Below are positions 11,876 through 22,663 of a DNA stretch of 64,000 nucleotides, piece by piece. The notes under the pieces were generated by a model. It was not told where the DNA came from. It saw only the letters and a list, made by a program, of their open reading frames with translations, and searched no databases. The translations under genes were made by a program, and so were the position numbers. The DNA is taken from contig JAPDOI010000291.1 in the NCBI GenBank assembly GCA_029168955.1, positions 496,001-560,000 on the forward strand, written 5' to 3'. The stretch's first letter is position 1; the number at the start of each line of letters is the position of its first letter. Source of the DNA: Aplectana chamaeleonis. Its lineage: Eukaryota; Nematoda; Chromadorea; Rhabditida; Cosmocercidae.

Positions 11876-12241
11876 AGCGAAGAAAATAAGAAAATATTAG
11901 GTAGGCCATTCCAAGCCGAAGGACAAGAAAGAGGTTAGAGGTGAGGTGTGGATGAAACAAATGACAATGCTGAAAATGACGCCGAACCATGAGGTGGCGA
12001 TTTGTTTGAACACGTTTCTATTTGTCTCAACACAATCAACGTCGGCGTACCTACAAGTCTTAAAAACGGCCATGTCGTGGGCTTGGAGCGACACCAAATC
12101 ATCGACTAGTGAGAGCCGTATACTCGTGAGCTACTATAAAGTTGGAAAAAAGCCTTTCGCTAGTGGCCCACGAGCTTAGCCGGAGAATACCACGAAAAAG
12201 TCGCTTGCGCCAGTTCGCGGTATTCTCGCCCCAGTCCCCAT

Positions 12242-13858
12242 TATACTTGTTCCGAATCGAATAATCGGATGAGTATCCGACTGTTTCAGTCGGATAAAAA
12301 AGTCGACTTTTTATTCGACAAGTCGGTTTGTTCGAAAAAGTGCGATATCCGACTACAGTCGAAAAGTCGAAAATTCGAAAAAGTGCGATATCCGACTACA
12401 GTCGAAAAGTCGAATATTCGAAAAAGGGCGATATCCGACTACAGTCGAAAAGTCGAATATTCGAAAAGGTGTGATATCCGACTACAGTCGAAAAGTCGAA
12501 TATTCGAAAATGTGTAATATCCGACTATAGTCGAAAAGTCGGATATTCGAAATAAATTTCATCTGGAACAAGTATACTGCATAGTTTACATGTTCCGAAT
12601 CGAATAATCGGACGAATATCCGACTGTTTCAGTCGGATGAAAAAGTCGACTTCTTATTCGAAAAGTCGAATATTCGAAAAAGTGCGATATCCGACTACAG
12701 TCGAAAAGTCGAATATTCGAAAAAGTGCGATATCCGACTACAGTCGAAAAGTCGAATATTCGAAAAAGGGCGATATCCGACTACAGTCGAAAAGTCGAAT
12801 ATTCGAAAAGGTGTGATATCCGACTACAGTCGAAAAGTCGAATATTCGAAAATGTGTAATATCCGACTATAGTCGAAAAGTCGGATATTCGAAATAAATT
12901 TCATCTGGAACAAAAATACTGCATAGTTTACATGTTCCGAATCGAATAATCGGACGAATATCCGACTGTTTCAGTCGGATAAAAAAGTCGACTTCTTATT
13001 CGAAAAGTCGAATATTCGAAAAAGTGCGATATCCGACTACAGTCGAAAAGTCGAATATTCGAAAAAGGGCGATATCCGACTACAGTCGAAAAGTCAAATA
13101 TTCGAAAAGGTGTGATATCCGACTACAGTCGAAAAGTCGAATATTCGAAAATGTGTAATATCCGACTATAGTCGAAAAGTCGGATATTCGAAATAAATTT
13201 CATCTGGAACAAGTATACTGCATAGTTTACATGTTCCGAATCGAATAATCGGACGAATATCCGACTGTTTCAGTCGGATAAAAAAGTCGACTTCTTATTC
13301 GAAAAGTCGAATATTCGAAAAAGTGCGATATCCGACTACAGTCGAAAAGTCGAATATTCGAAAAAGTGCGATATCCGACTACAGTCGAAAAGTCGAATAT
13401 TCGAAAAGGTGTGATATCCGACTACAGTCGAAAAGTCGAATATTCGAAAATGTGTAATATCCGACTATACTCGAAAAGTCGAATATTCGAAATAAATTTC
13501 TTCTGGAACAAGTATACTGCATAGTTTACATGTTCCGAATCGAATAATCGGACGAATATCCGACTGTTTCAGTCGGATAAAAAAGTCGACTTCTTATTCG
13601 AAAAGTCGAATATTCGAAAAAGTGCGATATCCGACTACAGTCGAAAAGTCGAATATTCGAAAAAGTGCGATATCCGACTACAGTCGAAAAGCCGAATATT
13701 CGAAAAAGGGCGATATCCGACTACAGTCGAAAAGTCGAATATCCGAAAAGGTGTGATATCCGACTACAGTCGAAAAGTCGAATATTCGAAAATGTGTAAT
13801 ATCCGACTATAGTCGAAAAGTCGGATATTCGAAATAAATTCCATCTGGAACAAGTATA
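12242..13858. mobile_element. hAT-like inverted-repeat element with 8-bp target duplication
   Basis: Ends TATACTTGTTCC and GGAACAAGTATA form a perfect 12-bp inverted repeat. Both sides carry GTCCCCAT (12234-12241 and 13859-13866), and the unfilled relative in copy 1 has a single GTCTCCAT. An 8-bp duplication fits the hAT superfamily; no transposase is present. The interior is a hierarchical tandem array. Confidence 0.85.
12249..13846. repeat. Higher-order tandem array: 43-bp units in 299-343-bp blocks
   Basis: Blocks start with gttccgaatcgaataatcgg at 12249, 12592, 12934, 13233 and 13532, giving lengths 343, 342, 299 and 299, then a last partial. The difference is one 43-bp unit (cgatatccgactacagtcg and following). 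Blocks join by an AAGTATACTGCATAG linker. Block-to-block identity is far higher than unit-to-unit identity, so blocks were amplified after the units. Confidence 0.95.
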
Positions 13859-13895
13859 GTCCCCATAGTCGTGGGCTAGGAGCCCCACAATTCCA

Positions 13896-14167
13896 GAGTA
13901 GCCAAAATTTCCGTGATGTCGTAGAATGAGTAGTGTTGGACGCAATCGAGACATCAAAACACGCTATTTTACGGCATGAGAATCTCGTTCCCTGTCTAAC
14001 GTTAGCTTTTGAGTGTATCTTATCTATAGGTAGCCGCGTTGCAACTATTATCTTGCAATCCTAGCAGCGAAGCGGTTCTTTCTTCATTTCCACCACTATG
14101 ATTTTTGAAGAAAAACAACTTGAAAATTAGAGATTGACGATATTTTAGAGGAGAAACCCTTGGGAAA
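13896..14167. other. No gene; terminal-like motif shared with 43.8 and 47.4 kb
   Basis: 13955-14005 reads tgagaatctcgttccctgtc and following, close to strings flanking the minus-strand LINE. Otherwise unassigned. Confidence 0.4.
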
Positions 14168-14985
14168 AGTTGTGGAATTTCTGAAAGTTGGGCTCCGCAG
14201 AAAAGGATAAGGATTTGGCATTGCTCTAAATTGTCGTGAAGTTGTTTCATTAGATTTGGCTGTCAAACTGATTTTCTAAATGTAGTGAAACTGTTGAATT
14301 GATCTGGCTGTTGTTGGTATATGCAGATGACATAATCATTAAATGTAGTCAAATTGTTACAAACGCATTTGGCAGGAGCTCTATGAATTATAACAGTCAA
14401 ATCACGCGTCAGAAGGGGTTTTGCTTGGAGCGTAAATTGAATCAAATCAGGACAAGAATAAATCTTGCAAAAAAACGTTTCCATACAATGTGAACCGTGA
14501 AAGCGTTGAGGACACGAAGAAATAGCGTCAGTGGCTAATAAATTGCGTTAGACTTCGTTTTCATGATTTTTATCTAATCGGTGAGGAAAGGTCAGGCACC
14601 TTAGTGGGAGCTACACTGAAAAGACAGAATTACATTCGAAGACTTTATTTCTAGCCCATAAGGCCACGTTTCGTTCAGCATTGTTGGCTGAGGATTAGGT
14701 TTTTCTTTTTGTCTTTATTCGCTCGCCAGAGGACCTTCTGACGCGTGATTTGACTGTGAAAATTCATAGAGCTCCTGCCAAATCCGTTTGCAACAATTTC
14801 ACTACATTTGATGATTATGTAATCTGTATATACCAACAACAGCCAAATTGATTCAACAATTTCACTACATTTAGAAAATCAGTTTGATAGCCAAATCGTA
14901 TGGAACAATTTCACGACATTTAGAGCAATGCCAAATCCTTGACCTTTTCTGCGGCGCCCAACTCTCAGAAATTTTTATTGTGCTT
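14168..14985. mobile_element. Foldback element, about 255-bp arms and 300-bp loop
   Basis: The left arm from tttctgaaagttgggctcc to acgcgtcagaaggg is mirrored by the right arm from cttctgacgcgtgatttg to gcccaactctcagaaat. Arms carry internal repeats of caatttcactacattta. No coding region. Confidence 0.8.
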
Positions 14986-15142
14986 TGATCATTCAGAGTT
15001 GATTTGTTTTATCATAAGACGTAGATTTTAACGTTCGTTGAAAAGCCAAGATTTCTGGGCGTCATGAAGATTGTATTTTTCACTCATGTAGAGGAACCGT
15101 TTATACGACGAGGAAACCAGGAACCACCAATGGTAGATTTAA

Positions 15143-15625
15143 AGGCAGTGGTCACGATGATTTTTGTTCCCGAGTTTTGCGCTCAAAACAATACGTTGGC
15201 CACCAAGTGTTACTAAAGTTACGAAGAAACCGCTTGAAATGCGCTAAAACGTCTTATTTCAGTTACACTATTCTCAGGCCTGGACTAATTGTCCGATTGA
15301 ATGAACATGTTCACGGTGGTTGTCACCGGTGAAAAATAGGGTTAATCAAGAATGGAAGAATATTTTAGGCAAACTGTATTAGTTAGGGTCCGAAGAAAAG
15401 AGCAAAGCAACAGAGAGTAGCGAGTTGCAAATGACGGGTCCACAAAAGATTTCAACGTCACCACAGACAGCTCCACTGAGAGTAAAACGGCGGGGTTAGA
15501 GTAAAGGATTTGGTGCCCTTCTGGGGCGTTTTTCTCGATTTCTCCTTCAGTTCAGTTCTACACGGTGGCCAAACAATCGATTTAGCGATTAATCTCAAAA
15601 TCGAAGACTATCGTGAACACTGCCT
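15143..15625. mobile_element. TTAA-type inverted-repeat element
   Basis: Ends AGGCAGTGGTCACGATGA and TATCGTGAACACTGCCT, flanked by TTAA on both sides (15139-15142, 15626-15629). 483 bp, non-coding. Confidence 0.85.
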
Positions 15626-16310
15626 TTAATCTACAGTGGATGTTAGACGCAAAGAACTCGCCTCTGGAAGAGCTGTTGTCAAGTCGTTCAAGAGCTTTTT
15701 CAATCGCTTTGGACTGCTCGAAAGGCGATCGGTTCCATCCTTTTAAGCCAAACGGAAAGGGATTCCTCTAGGTCTCTCTCTTCTTCATACAGCACGTGTC
15801 AATGAAATCCATAATGAACATATACAACTTTTGAAAGAAATCGACTTGGGAAAGGTGTGAATAATGGAGCCTAGATGGCTAAGTTTTCGTGGTTGCGGTT
15901 TGAAATTTCGATACATACAAGTTTTTGGTGTTATTCTGGAAAACTGTTCCGGAAATGCTAACAGTCTGTCATTTGAAATCCGAAAAAAAAATACCCGAAT
16001 AATAGAAGTGCACCCCTAATTGAAGTGCACCAGAAAGAGGACTGAGAATTAGAAGCACAGTCTCCATTTGAAGCACACCTCTAATACAAGTGCATATAAA
16101 GTAGGGACCTGAGTATTAGGAATACATGTACATACTTCTAAAAAAAATTCGGCATATTGGGTTGACGCATAATTATGGAACGATTTTTGAAATATAACCG
16201 TTCCCGTTTCCAATCTCCCGTTTCCGTTGATTCTTGACCATTTTTATTCCTATTCCGTTTCCGGAAACCTTAGAGAAAATTTTCGCACAGCCCTGAGCCT
16301 CGTTAACTAT
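15626..16310. other. No gene or repeat recognised
   Basis: Around 16015-16110 short strings such as gaagtgcacc and agaagcac recur loosely, nothing more. Confidence 0.4.
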
Positions 16311-16488
16311 CGTTCTCGGAGCCGAGTTCTGGACCGCATTTGCGGACTACGCTGTTGCATAACGCAATCGTGCAAGGAGAAAGGAAAATCGTGCCGGAAC
16401 GACGCGGTCCCAGCCTGATAATCATCCTATTATGTGATGCAACAGCCGTTGTCCGCAAATGCGAACCGGATTTTGGTTCCGAGAACGA
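16311..16488. mobile_element. Foldback MITE, about 178 bp
   Basis: Arms cgttctcggagccgag and ggttccgagaacg, with gcatttgcggac mirrored by gtccgcaaatgc further in. Loop about 50 bp. Non-coding. Confidence 0.8.
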
Positions 16489-16599
16489 CATTTCTTTTGA
16501 CTACTCTTACTTGCCCCAATAATATTCCTTCAAAATATTGAGCCTGCCGGGTAGCGCATATTGTTGAACACAACAGCATTTTTGTCACTCTCTACATAT

Positions 16600-16806
16600 T
16601 TCTCATAGCCGAATAGAGGAGTCGAGTTTTTATTCGAAAGCTGAGATTTTCGAAGAATTGCGATATCCGAATGTAGTCAAAAAGTCGAATATTCTTAAAA
16701 AAATAAAAATTCGAGATCCGACTACAGCAGGAAATTCGGATGCTCGAATTAGTGTAATATTCCAATAAGAAACCAATATTCGGAATAAATTTTATTTCGA
16801 ACAAGC
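16600..16806. mobile_element. Diverged single copy of the 12242-type element
   Basis: It has gtcgagtttttattcg, gcgatatccgaatgtag, aaaaagtcgaatattc and ends aataaattttatttcgaaca, in the same order as one block of the array. No tandem amplification here, so it is a useful outgroup. Confidence 0.65.
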
Positions 16807-16890
16807 ACAGAGCTGAGCCTGAAAATAGCGATGAAGTACTTTTCCTCATTCAAAAACAAATTTTATTTAAAAAATTGATATCGAATTTAA

Positions 16891-17366
16891 AGGCAACATA
16901 CACGCCTGCAAAAGTTGTTGGGACAGCTTCGTAAATGGAATAGCACGAGCTCCAGTAGAACGCTCAAAAAGTTGCAAGCGTCAAAAACGAGTTGAAATTA
17001 TCGTATTTGAGTGATACTGAGCCACTAACCAATCCTTTCTCCTCCCACCGGACTCCGCTCCTGGATACAAATATTGAATGCTCGATTACGGTCCTTCGTG
17101 CTCATTTCTTAAGCTTCTGAGGACGTAAGCGTTCCTGTAAACGAGTGTATCAGCGTCGTATTCCCTATCGATTTGCCTCTAGCTTCGCTACTTCGGCCAA
17201 TGCGATGTAACTCGTCCACTTCTGGAGCACAACAGAAAAACCGTTACGCCTTCAATTCAATCGTTTTTTTTTTAGTTTTTTTTTGCGTAATTTCTCAATA
17301 CTGACAGCTTCAGACCTTTGACTCATGCCAAAAAATTGATATGGTTTTCGAGCGTGTATGCTGCTT
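16891..17366. mobile_element. TTAA-type element, subfamily with CATACACG ends
   Basis: Ends AGGCAACATACACGCC and GAGCGTGTATGCTGCT; flanks TTAA at 16887-16890 and 17367-17370. The right TTAA is also the left target of the next element. 476 bp, non-coding. Confidence 0.8.
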
Positions 17367-17370
17367 TTAA

Positions 17371-17818
17371 AGGCAGCGTTCACGTTGATCATCCTCATTG
17401 ACTTTCCACAATGAAATGACAGGCGAGAAGGATCCTAGGCTCCTAGTGTCGAAAGAACGGTAGAAAACGAGCCAGGAGCGGCAAAATAACGGCTGCGAAC
17501 AAGCGTTTTGGTGCCCCAAACACGCCTGGTGCCCCAGATCCACCCCCTCGAAATGAACAAATGAAGACTCAGATTACAGGAATGATCAAGTCAAGGAAGT
17601 GCTGATAAGTGAGCTGATCGCTTCATTGCACTGATAGGTATGATCCTTCTAGCGGTCAAGTCCTCCACGCTCAAAAATCAACTTAATTAAGAGAGGGCCT
17701 ATTTTGGCTCAAAAACGCGTCTTTCGTGTCCTTTTTAAGCATGCCTTTCTATATAGGGCACCAGACCTTCCGTAAGCCATGGAGATATCGGAAGTGAAAT
17801 TAATCGTGAACACTGCCT
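17371..17818. mobile_element. TTAA-type element sharing its left TTAA with its neighbour
   Basis: Ends AGGCAGCGTTCACGTTGA and AATCGTGAACACTGCCT; right TTAA at 17819-17822. 448 bp. Only four bases separate it from the element before it. Confidence 0.85.
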
Positions 17819-17831
17819 TTAACTCATTTAC

Positions 17832-18000
17832 GAAAGTGGTCGTCTTGTAGCACCAAACAATGGGGAGGAAGGGCGGATCGGAGGGAAGGGCTAGACACTG
17901 CTCTTGGTTGACGCCACTTCGGTAACCGATAGCGCTGCTTAGTCCTTCCCTCTGATCCGCCCAATCTTGTCACTGTTAGGCGCCACAAGACGACCACCCT
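17832..18000. mobile_element. Foldback MITE, about 168 bp
   Basis: gtggtcgtcttgtagcac is mirrored by gcgccacaagacgaccac, and gggcggatcggagggaag by cttccctctgatccgccc. Non-coding. Confidence 0.8.
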
Positions 18001-18776
18001 ATTCACGACCACGCCTAAACTTGGGTGACTGCACGTTTGGACCGCGTGCAATATTGCTTTACCGTATATCGTGTCCCACCGGTGGGACGCGCAAGGTTGA
18101 ATGGCACGCCACCTAGAATCGATTTCCATTTCTCATGTTTATAGTGAAGCTACCAATGAAATAAAGATTTTACCAGAATTTCCGCTCGTGGAACTCTTTC
18201 TATCATGAGAAACAACTGCCTGAAGTCACGGCAGGGTCAAGCGGGAATATTATTTTGCCACCGCTGCTTCGGTGAAATCCTTATAGAGGAATTTCTTAGA
18301 ATGCAAATCAGAAATCTGCTATCTTTGCTCAAATTTCGTATCGTGCAGGTTTGTTCAAGATGGGTGAAAAAGTTTAAATTCAAGAAAATCTTTGTTAAGG
18401 GGTCATGTTTAGGGGTACTGGCACATCTCCAAGTGAACAAAACATGATTTCAACTCAGATTTCCTGCCAAAAAAAACTAGGAAATGTCAGTAAAAGAAAA
18501 AATAATGTATACTGTCCTGGAAAAATTATTTTTCGTATTGAGCCCCAGCTATTTTCACAAAAGTTTGAACATTATGCTATAGTGGAACTGCTGACGAACC
18601 ACGACTTCTGTAGTCGAGTCTAGGAGAAGTTAATACATTGAACATTAAGGAGTTTGGAAGTTTGTCTTTGTGGCAGAGAAAACGATTTTCGAAAAGACAA
18701 CTTGTCCCACCGGTGGGACAAATGGTCGTGAATGGGTTGAAGGAGATGAGTGGGGTTGTTTTGTGGCTTTCATTTC
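18001..18776. other. No gene; dispersed repeat at the start
   Basis: 18001-18100 (cacgaccacgcctaaacttg, gtcccaccggtgggac palindrome) is matched in inverted form at 48.0-48.1 kb, and the palindrome recurs at 18.71 kb. 18.13-18.64 kb is AT rich and featureless. Confidence 0.45.
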
Positions 18777-18953
18777 AGGGGTTCGTTCCAAGAATGTTCC
18801 CACGAGACCGAGGGAGGGCAAAAAGTCTTTCCATAGCCGAACTTGTTTCCCATGGCCACGAGTGGTAACTGATAATTACTTCCACATCACCGTGTCCAAG
18901 TTTCCATGGCAAACTTTAGCCATGGGAATGTTCTTGGAACGCACCCCACTCAG
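18777..18953. repeat. Inverted repeat, about 177 bp
   Basis: ggttcgttccaagaatgttc is mirrored by gaatgttcttggaacgcac. Probably a small foldback element. Confidence 0.65.
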
Positions 18954-18975
18954 ACAGTAGGCGCGGGTGGATCGC

Positions 18976-19110
18976 TGGCTTTTGGCAGGCGGATCGACAT
19001 CCCCCGCCATCTGCCTCCAGTAGCCAGCGATCCGTCCGCCAGTAGCCAGCGATTCGCCCACCAGTAGCCAGCGATTATCCCGCCAGTAGCCAGCAATCCG
19101 CCCTCGATGC
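18976..19110. repeat. CCAGTAGCCAGCGAT minisatellite, about 4 units
   Basis: ccagtagccagcgat recurs four times at about 22-23-bp spacing. The same GGATCGCTGG core, in the other orientation, builds the foldback at 19.8-20.1 kb. Confidence 0.75.
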
Positions 19111-19243
19111 CACATGTTGGTTTACAGTGGATCCCACCACGGTCTCCGTGTGCGGGAACACCCCCCCTAGCCGTGGGGACCATCCCCTCAGCTGACAAAA
19201 ATTATCCTTCGGCCTCTGAGTGATCCTTCAGAGATGAATTTAA

Positions 19244-19646
19244 AGGCAGGGTCCGGGCAGAATTTCGATTTTGAGATTTTCCGCTAAATCGGTGCTCTTG
19301 CTACAGGTAGTTCCAAGAAGCATGCGAAAACTGCGTAAAAAATCGGTCTTCTCCAAGTTATTCCAGCCATTTCCGTTAGCCGATAATCCAGAAAAGTCAG
19401 AAAAGTGTGACCATCGTCCATATTTTAGCGGTTGTCCACGCACTCTTCAAAAGTGCTGTGTAATTGTCGGTCATTCCAGATTCCCTGATTATAATGCTGT
19501 GAATACCGTAATCCCTGACTTTGAGGCTGTTTTCTCCAAAACTAAGGACTCAGAGTTTGTGAAGCGTTCAGACGATGTTCAGCTAGGCCAGCCCAATCTA
19601 TTCTACCCAAATTTCGGTAGTGTCAAAAGTTGACCGGACCTTGCCT
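19244..19646. mobile_element. TTAA-type element with GGGTCCGG ends
   Basis: Ends AGGCAGGGTCCGGGCAG and TTGACCGGACCTTGCCT; TTAA at 19240-19243 and 19647-19650. 403 bp. A 120-codon plus-strand frame fills most of it but has no known motif and ends inside the inverted repeat, so it is treated as chance. Confidence 0.8.
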
Positions 19647-19799
19647 TTAAGTCACCATTCAGGATCGGCCTCGAAATGCCGAGCGAGCAGTCAGTGCAAT
19701 GGAGCGCCTTTTATACCCTTTGGTTTGTTTACTCTGAGCATGATACTGATAACAGAAAAGAACTTTTCAATGATTGACAGGTGTCACCGTGTAAAATTT

Positions 19800-20110
19800 G
19801 AGCGTGCGGATCGCTGGCTATCAAAGCCCTGGCGGACGGATCGCTGAAAGGCTGCGGGCGGATCGCTGCATCCCATAGCTCAGCGGGCGGATCGCTGGCA
19901 GGTTGCGAGCGGATCGCCGCTTCAGAGCTTGCCGACGATCCGCCCGCTAGCGTGATTAACTTTCTCAGGTGCCGCTATCCGCCTGCCAAAACGCAGCGGC
20001 CCGCCCGCAGAGATGACGAGAGGCAGCGATCCGCCCGCCGAGGCCACGATGAGAAGCGATCCGCCCGTAACTTACCGGCGTACCGCCCGGAGAGGCCTTG
20101 ATTGCCAGCG
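19800..20110. repeat. Foldback of degenerate GCGGATCGCTG motifs
   Basis: Before about 19925 the motif reads gcggatcgctg on the plus strand at least five times; after 19930 it appears as agcgatccgcccg at least four times. The two halves are thus tandem arrays in opposite orientation, GC rich within an AT-rich setting. Confidence 0.7.
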
Positions 20111-20195
20111 GACAGTCCGCACCTACTATCTGAGCAGAACATCGAACTTCGGTGACTGTATCCAATAGAAGTCAGTTGACACATCTCAACTCGTT

Positions 20196-20516
20196 ATGAC
20201 GCCTACATGCGTGTCCAATCACGTATTGCCTGCGTCAGAAGAAACAGATGTGGATTCCGGGAGAAGGTGAGATTCATTCATCGAATTTCCGCGACGCTGT
20301 GTGGATCTATGTCAAGTACTACTGCCTTGAAGACGCCGCATCAACATCATGGACAACACTCCGCCAGCAGGTGAGTACTTCTGCCTTCACGTACAACCTT
20401 CAGATGCACTGAAGACCATCACACCCTGGTAGTACTTGAGCAGAGGCGAGGCAGCGTGCACGTATTACCGTTGTTGGACGCAGGGCTGCGCACACATCCC
20501 GCACTGGTTCTTTTGA
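20196..20516 (+). CDS. Possible three-exon small gene, 65 aa
   Basis: Exons 20196-20266, 20317-20370 and 20444-20516. The first starts with ATG and ends AGAAG|GTGAGA; the second runs from GTCAAG| to CAGCAG|GTGAGT; the third follows GAGCAG| and ends in TGA. Introns are 50 and 73 nt and phases agree (2, 2). The protein begins MTPTCVSNHVLPASEETD and ends with a Cys-rich part (ACTYYRCWTQGCAH). Acceptors lack strong pyrimidine tracts and no family is recognised, so a chance assembly is quite possible. Confidence 0.3.
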
Positions 20517-20892
20517 ATATGCACCCCCTTAGCTCGGTGCTTTTTTAGACACCCCCCTTTGGGGAATCAGAATTAGCTGTTTTCTTGGAAGCCGAGCAGA
20601 GCAGCCATTATTTTGACCTCTTGACATTGGTAAACAAGAATCGAAAAAGCACTGGAGAAAGGAAATTCCGAAAACGTCAACAAAAAAGGTAATGTAATTT
20701 CTAAACTTCAAAACAACCAGCGACGAAAATTTTCTATTAAGACGGTAATTTATGGCAGTAGATAGAACAATTTCCATTTCAGAACAATTCAACAATTGCA
20801 AACAACAACATAACTACTCTTATGGGAATAAATAATGTTTTTTGTCGAATGTTTCCATGAACCTATGAAGGATTAATTAATCTGCGTTCGAA

Positions 20893-21085
20893 TCAGGGAT
20901 GAGCAGAATAAAAATTAAAATTTCGAAAACGGAAATCGAAACAAAATTAAAATTTCGGAAATCGAAAATCGGAGATCGAAACAAAATTAAAATTTCGGAA
21001 ATCGAAAATTGGAAATCGAAACAAGTTTCAAAATTTCGGAAATCGGAATTCCGAGGCCCAAAATCTGCGGAAATCGGAAAACGGA
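20893..21085 (+). mobile_element. hAT-like MITE fragment (CAGGGATGAGC end)
   Basis: Starts CAGGGATGAGCAGAAT, then repeats aaaattaaaatttcgga and ggaaatcgaaa, and ends cggaaatcggaaaacggaa. It is a short deletion form of the elements at 3.2 and 25.2 kb; the right inverted repeat is not visible. Confidence 0.6.
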
Positions 21086-21489
21086 ACATGGTATACTCGC
21101 TGCTGGCATCGAAAAATGTGTCCTTGAACCTCGGGTCTAGAAGCGTCGCCATCCTTCCCCAGCTACATATCCAGCCTTTGCACTAAACCGTTATGAATCA
21201 GATTTCTGATCCTATGGGGATCCCACCAGGGATGTGCGGCAAACGATTTTGAGATTTCGGCAAACGGCAATCGGCAAGAAAATCCCAAAAATGGCCGGCA
21301 AACGGCAAAAAAACCTAATCTATTTGATTGACTCAAAAGTTATTCACATGTGCCGCTCTACTTTTTTTTTCCCTTTTTTTTTTCGAAACTTTTGTCAAAA
21401 TTCTAATAATTCCGATTCAAGGAGTAGCTCTATTTCAAGGTATCAGATGAACAAAAACAAGACATGTGAGACCTCGTGGAAAAGAACTC

Positions 21490-21615
21490 GCCGCTGCGGT
21501 ACCGCTAGGAAGCGGCTTCTGCTCCTACAGGCACCGAAGCGGCACTATTGCGGAGTCGCAGCGGCAATGTCATTGCAATAGTACCGCTGCGACTCCGCGG
21601 TAGCGCCAATGTGGC
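21490..21615. repeat. GC-rich palindrome (GGAGTCGCAGCGG)
   Basis: cactattgcggagtcgcagc is followed about 20 bases later by its mirror gctgcgactccgcggtagcg. Related ccgcggtac strings occur at 21.93-22.09 kb. Confidence 0.65.
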
Positions 21616-22663
21616 TCCGTGGTAGTGAAGCTCTGCGATCGATGGCTGCGCTCTGACAAAAATAGGGCCGACTGCTAGTAACTCATATAAATTGAGTAAT
21701 AATACAACTGGGTGGGCCCACGAACAAAAATACACACCTTTGTTGCTTACGTCCTCTATCTGATAGAGACATAGGGTATCCTCGTTATTGCGACCAAGCA
21801 GATCCGGGATGTACGTCAAATTTAGGCTATTGAACCAGCAACAATCTCGTTCTACTACACACAACAGTGAATCGTAGTCGACGCGGGTTCGCTGATGCAT
21901 CCTCGCGGAGTTCGTGAGGTTCCAACACGTAACTGCCGCGGTACTGTCGCGGCAACGTCGCGGCGTTGTCGACCCTCAAGACACTGCAACAGAATCCCCA
22001 CGGCACAGTAAACATCATGGAGCTGCTGCGGTACAACCGCGGAACTATAGCGACACAATGGAGGGTCGCGGCACTTTCCTGGCACTGCCGCGGCATGCTT
22101 ACTCAAAGTCCCTGCCGAAGTGTGTCGCACAAATGCTTCTGTGTCGCAAAAGTGCTTCCTGCTTCTTTTAGCTACACTAGAATCTGTCAAAACTCTGGAC
22201 CAGAAACTAAAGCACCATTTTGAAATTGCACTATCTACTGCACTACATCCGACGAGGTAAATACTTTCCGTATGGTCATTCACAAGTTTTTTTTAATTCT
22301 AGCAAATCAAATCATGGCGGCTCACTGCGTCAATGAATAGAGGGTAGGAGGGGGAAAAGGGATCCGTGAGGCCTATTCTCACGACCATGAAGACCCAGAT
22401 AATGAAACATCGCTTTTTCTTCCATAGCGTACCATAAACGCCGTGACGCAGTGTAATGTGTTACGTTGGTGGCGATCAAGGCAAAGCGCTGTTCATAGAG
22501 GCTCACAGGAGGGCATAGAGGTGGTCTACACTATGCGTATCTACTGGCTCATAACGTGGCATGCGAGTGCGTAGTTTCAGCAATGTCTGGTCCCTCTCCT
22601 GAATATCGTCAAATAAAATGCTTGCGTTTAGCTGCAGTTTACCGCGGACTTACCGCGAGTTAA

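Larger units (their letters stand above)
11876..13895 (-). mobile_element. Dispersed repeat copy 2, split by an insertion
   Basis: 11876-12241 matches copy 1 (6.69-7.10 kb) in inverted orientation, and the match resumes at 13859 (ccatagtcgtgggctaggag). The 1,617 bp between is a later insertion. This gives a filled and an unfilled version of one site in the same window. Confidence 0.75.

Noticed and set aside
12269..12517. 82-codon frame with repeated VEYSK-type text
   Set aside because: It follows the 43-bp array and shifts frame with each unit; no start context or splice site.
14299..14345. A VYADDIII string suggesting a reverse transcriptase
   Set aside because: It lies in the arm of a foldback element, its mirror at about 14.83 kb encodes nothing similar, and no other RT motif is near.
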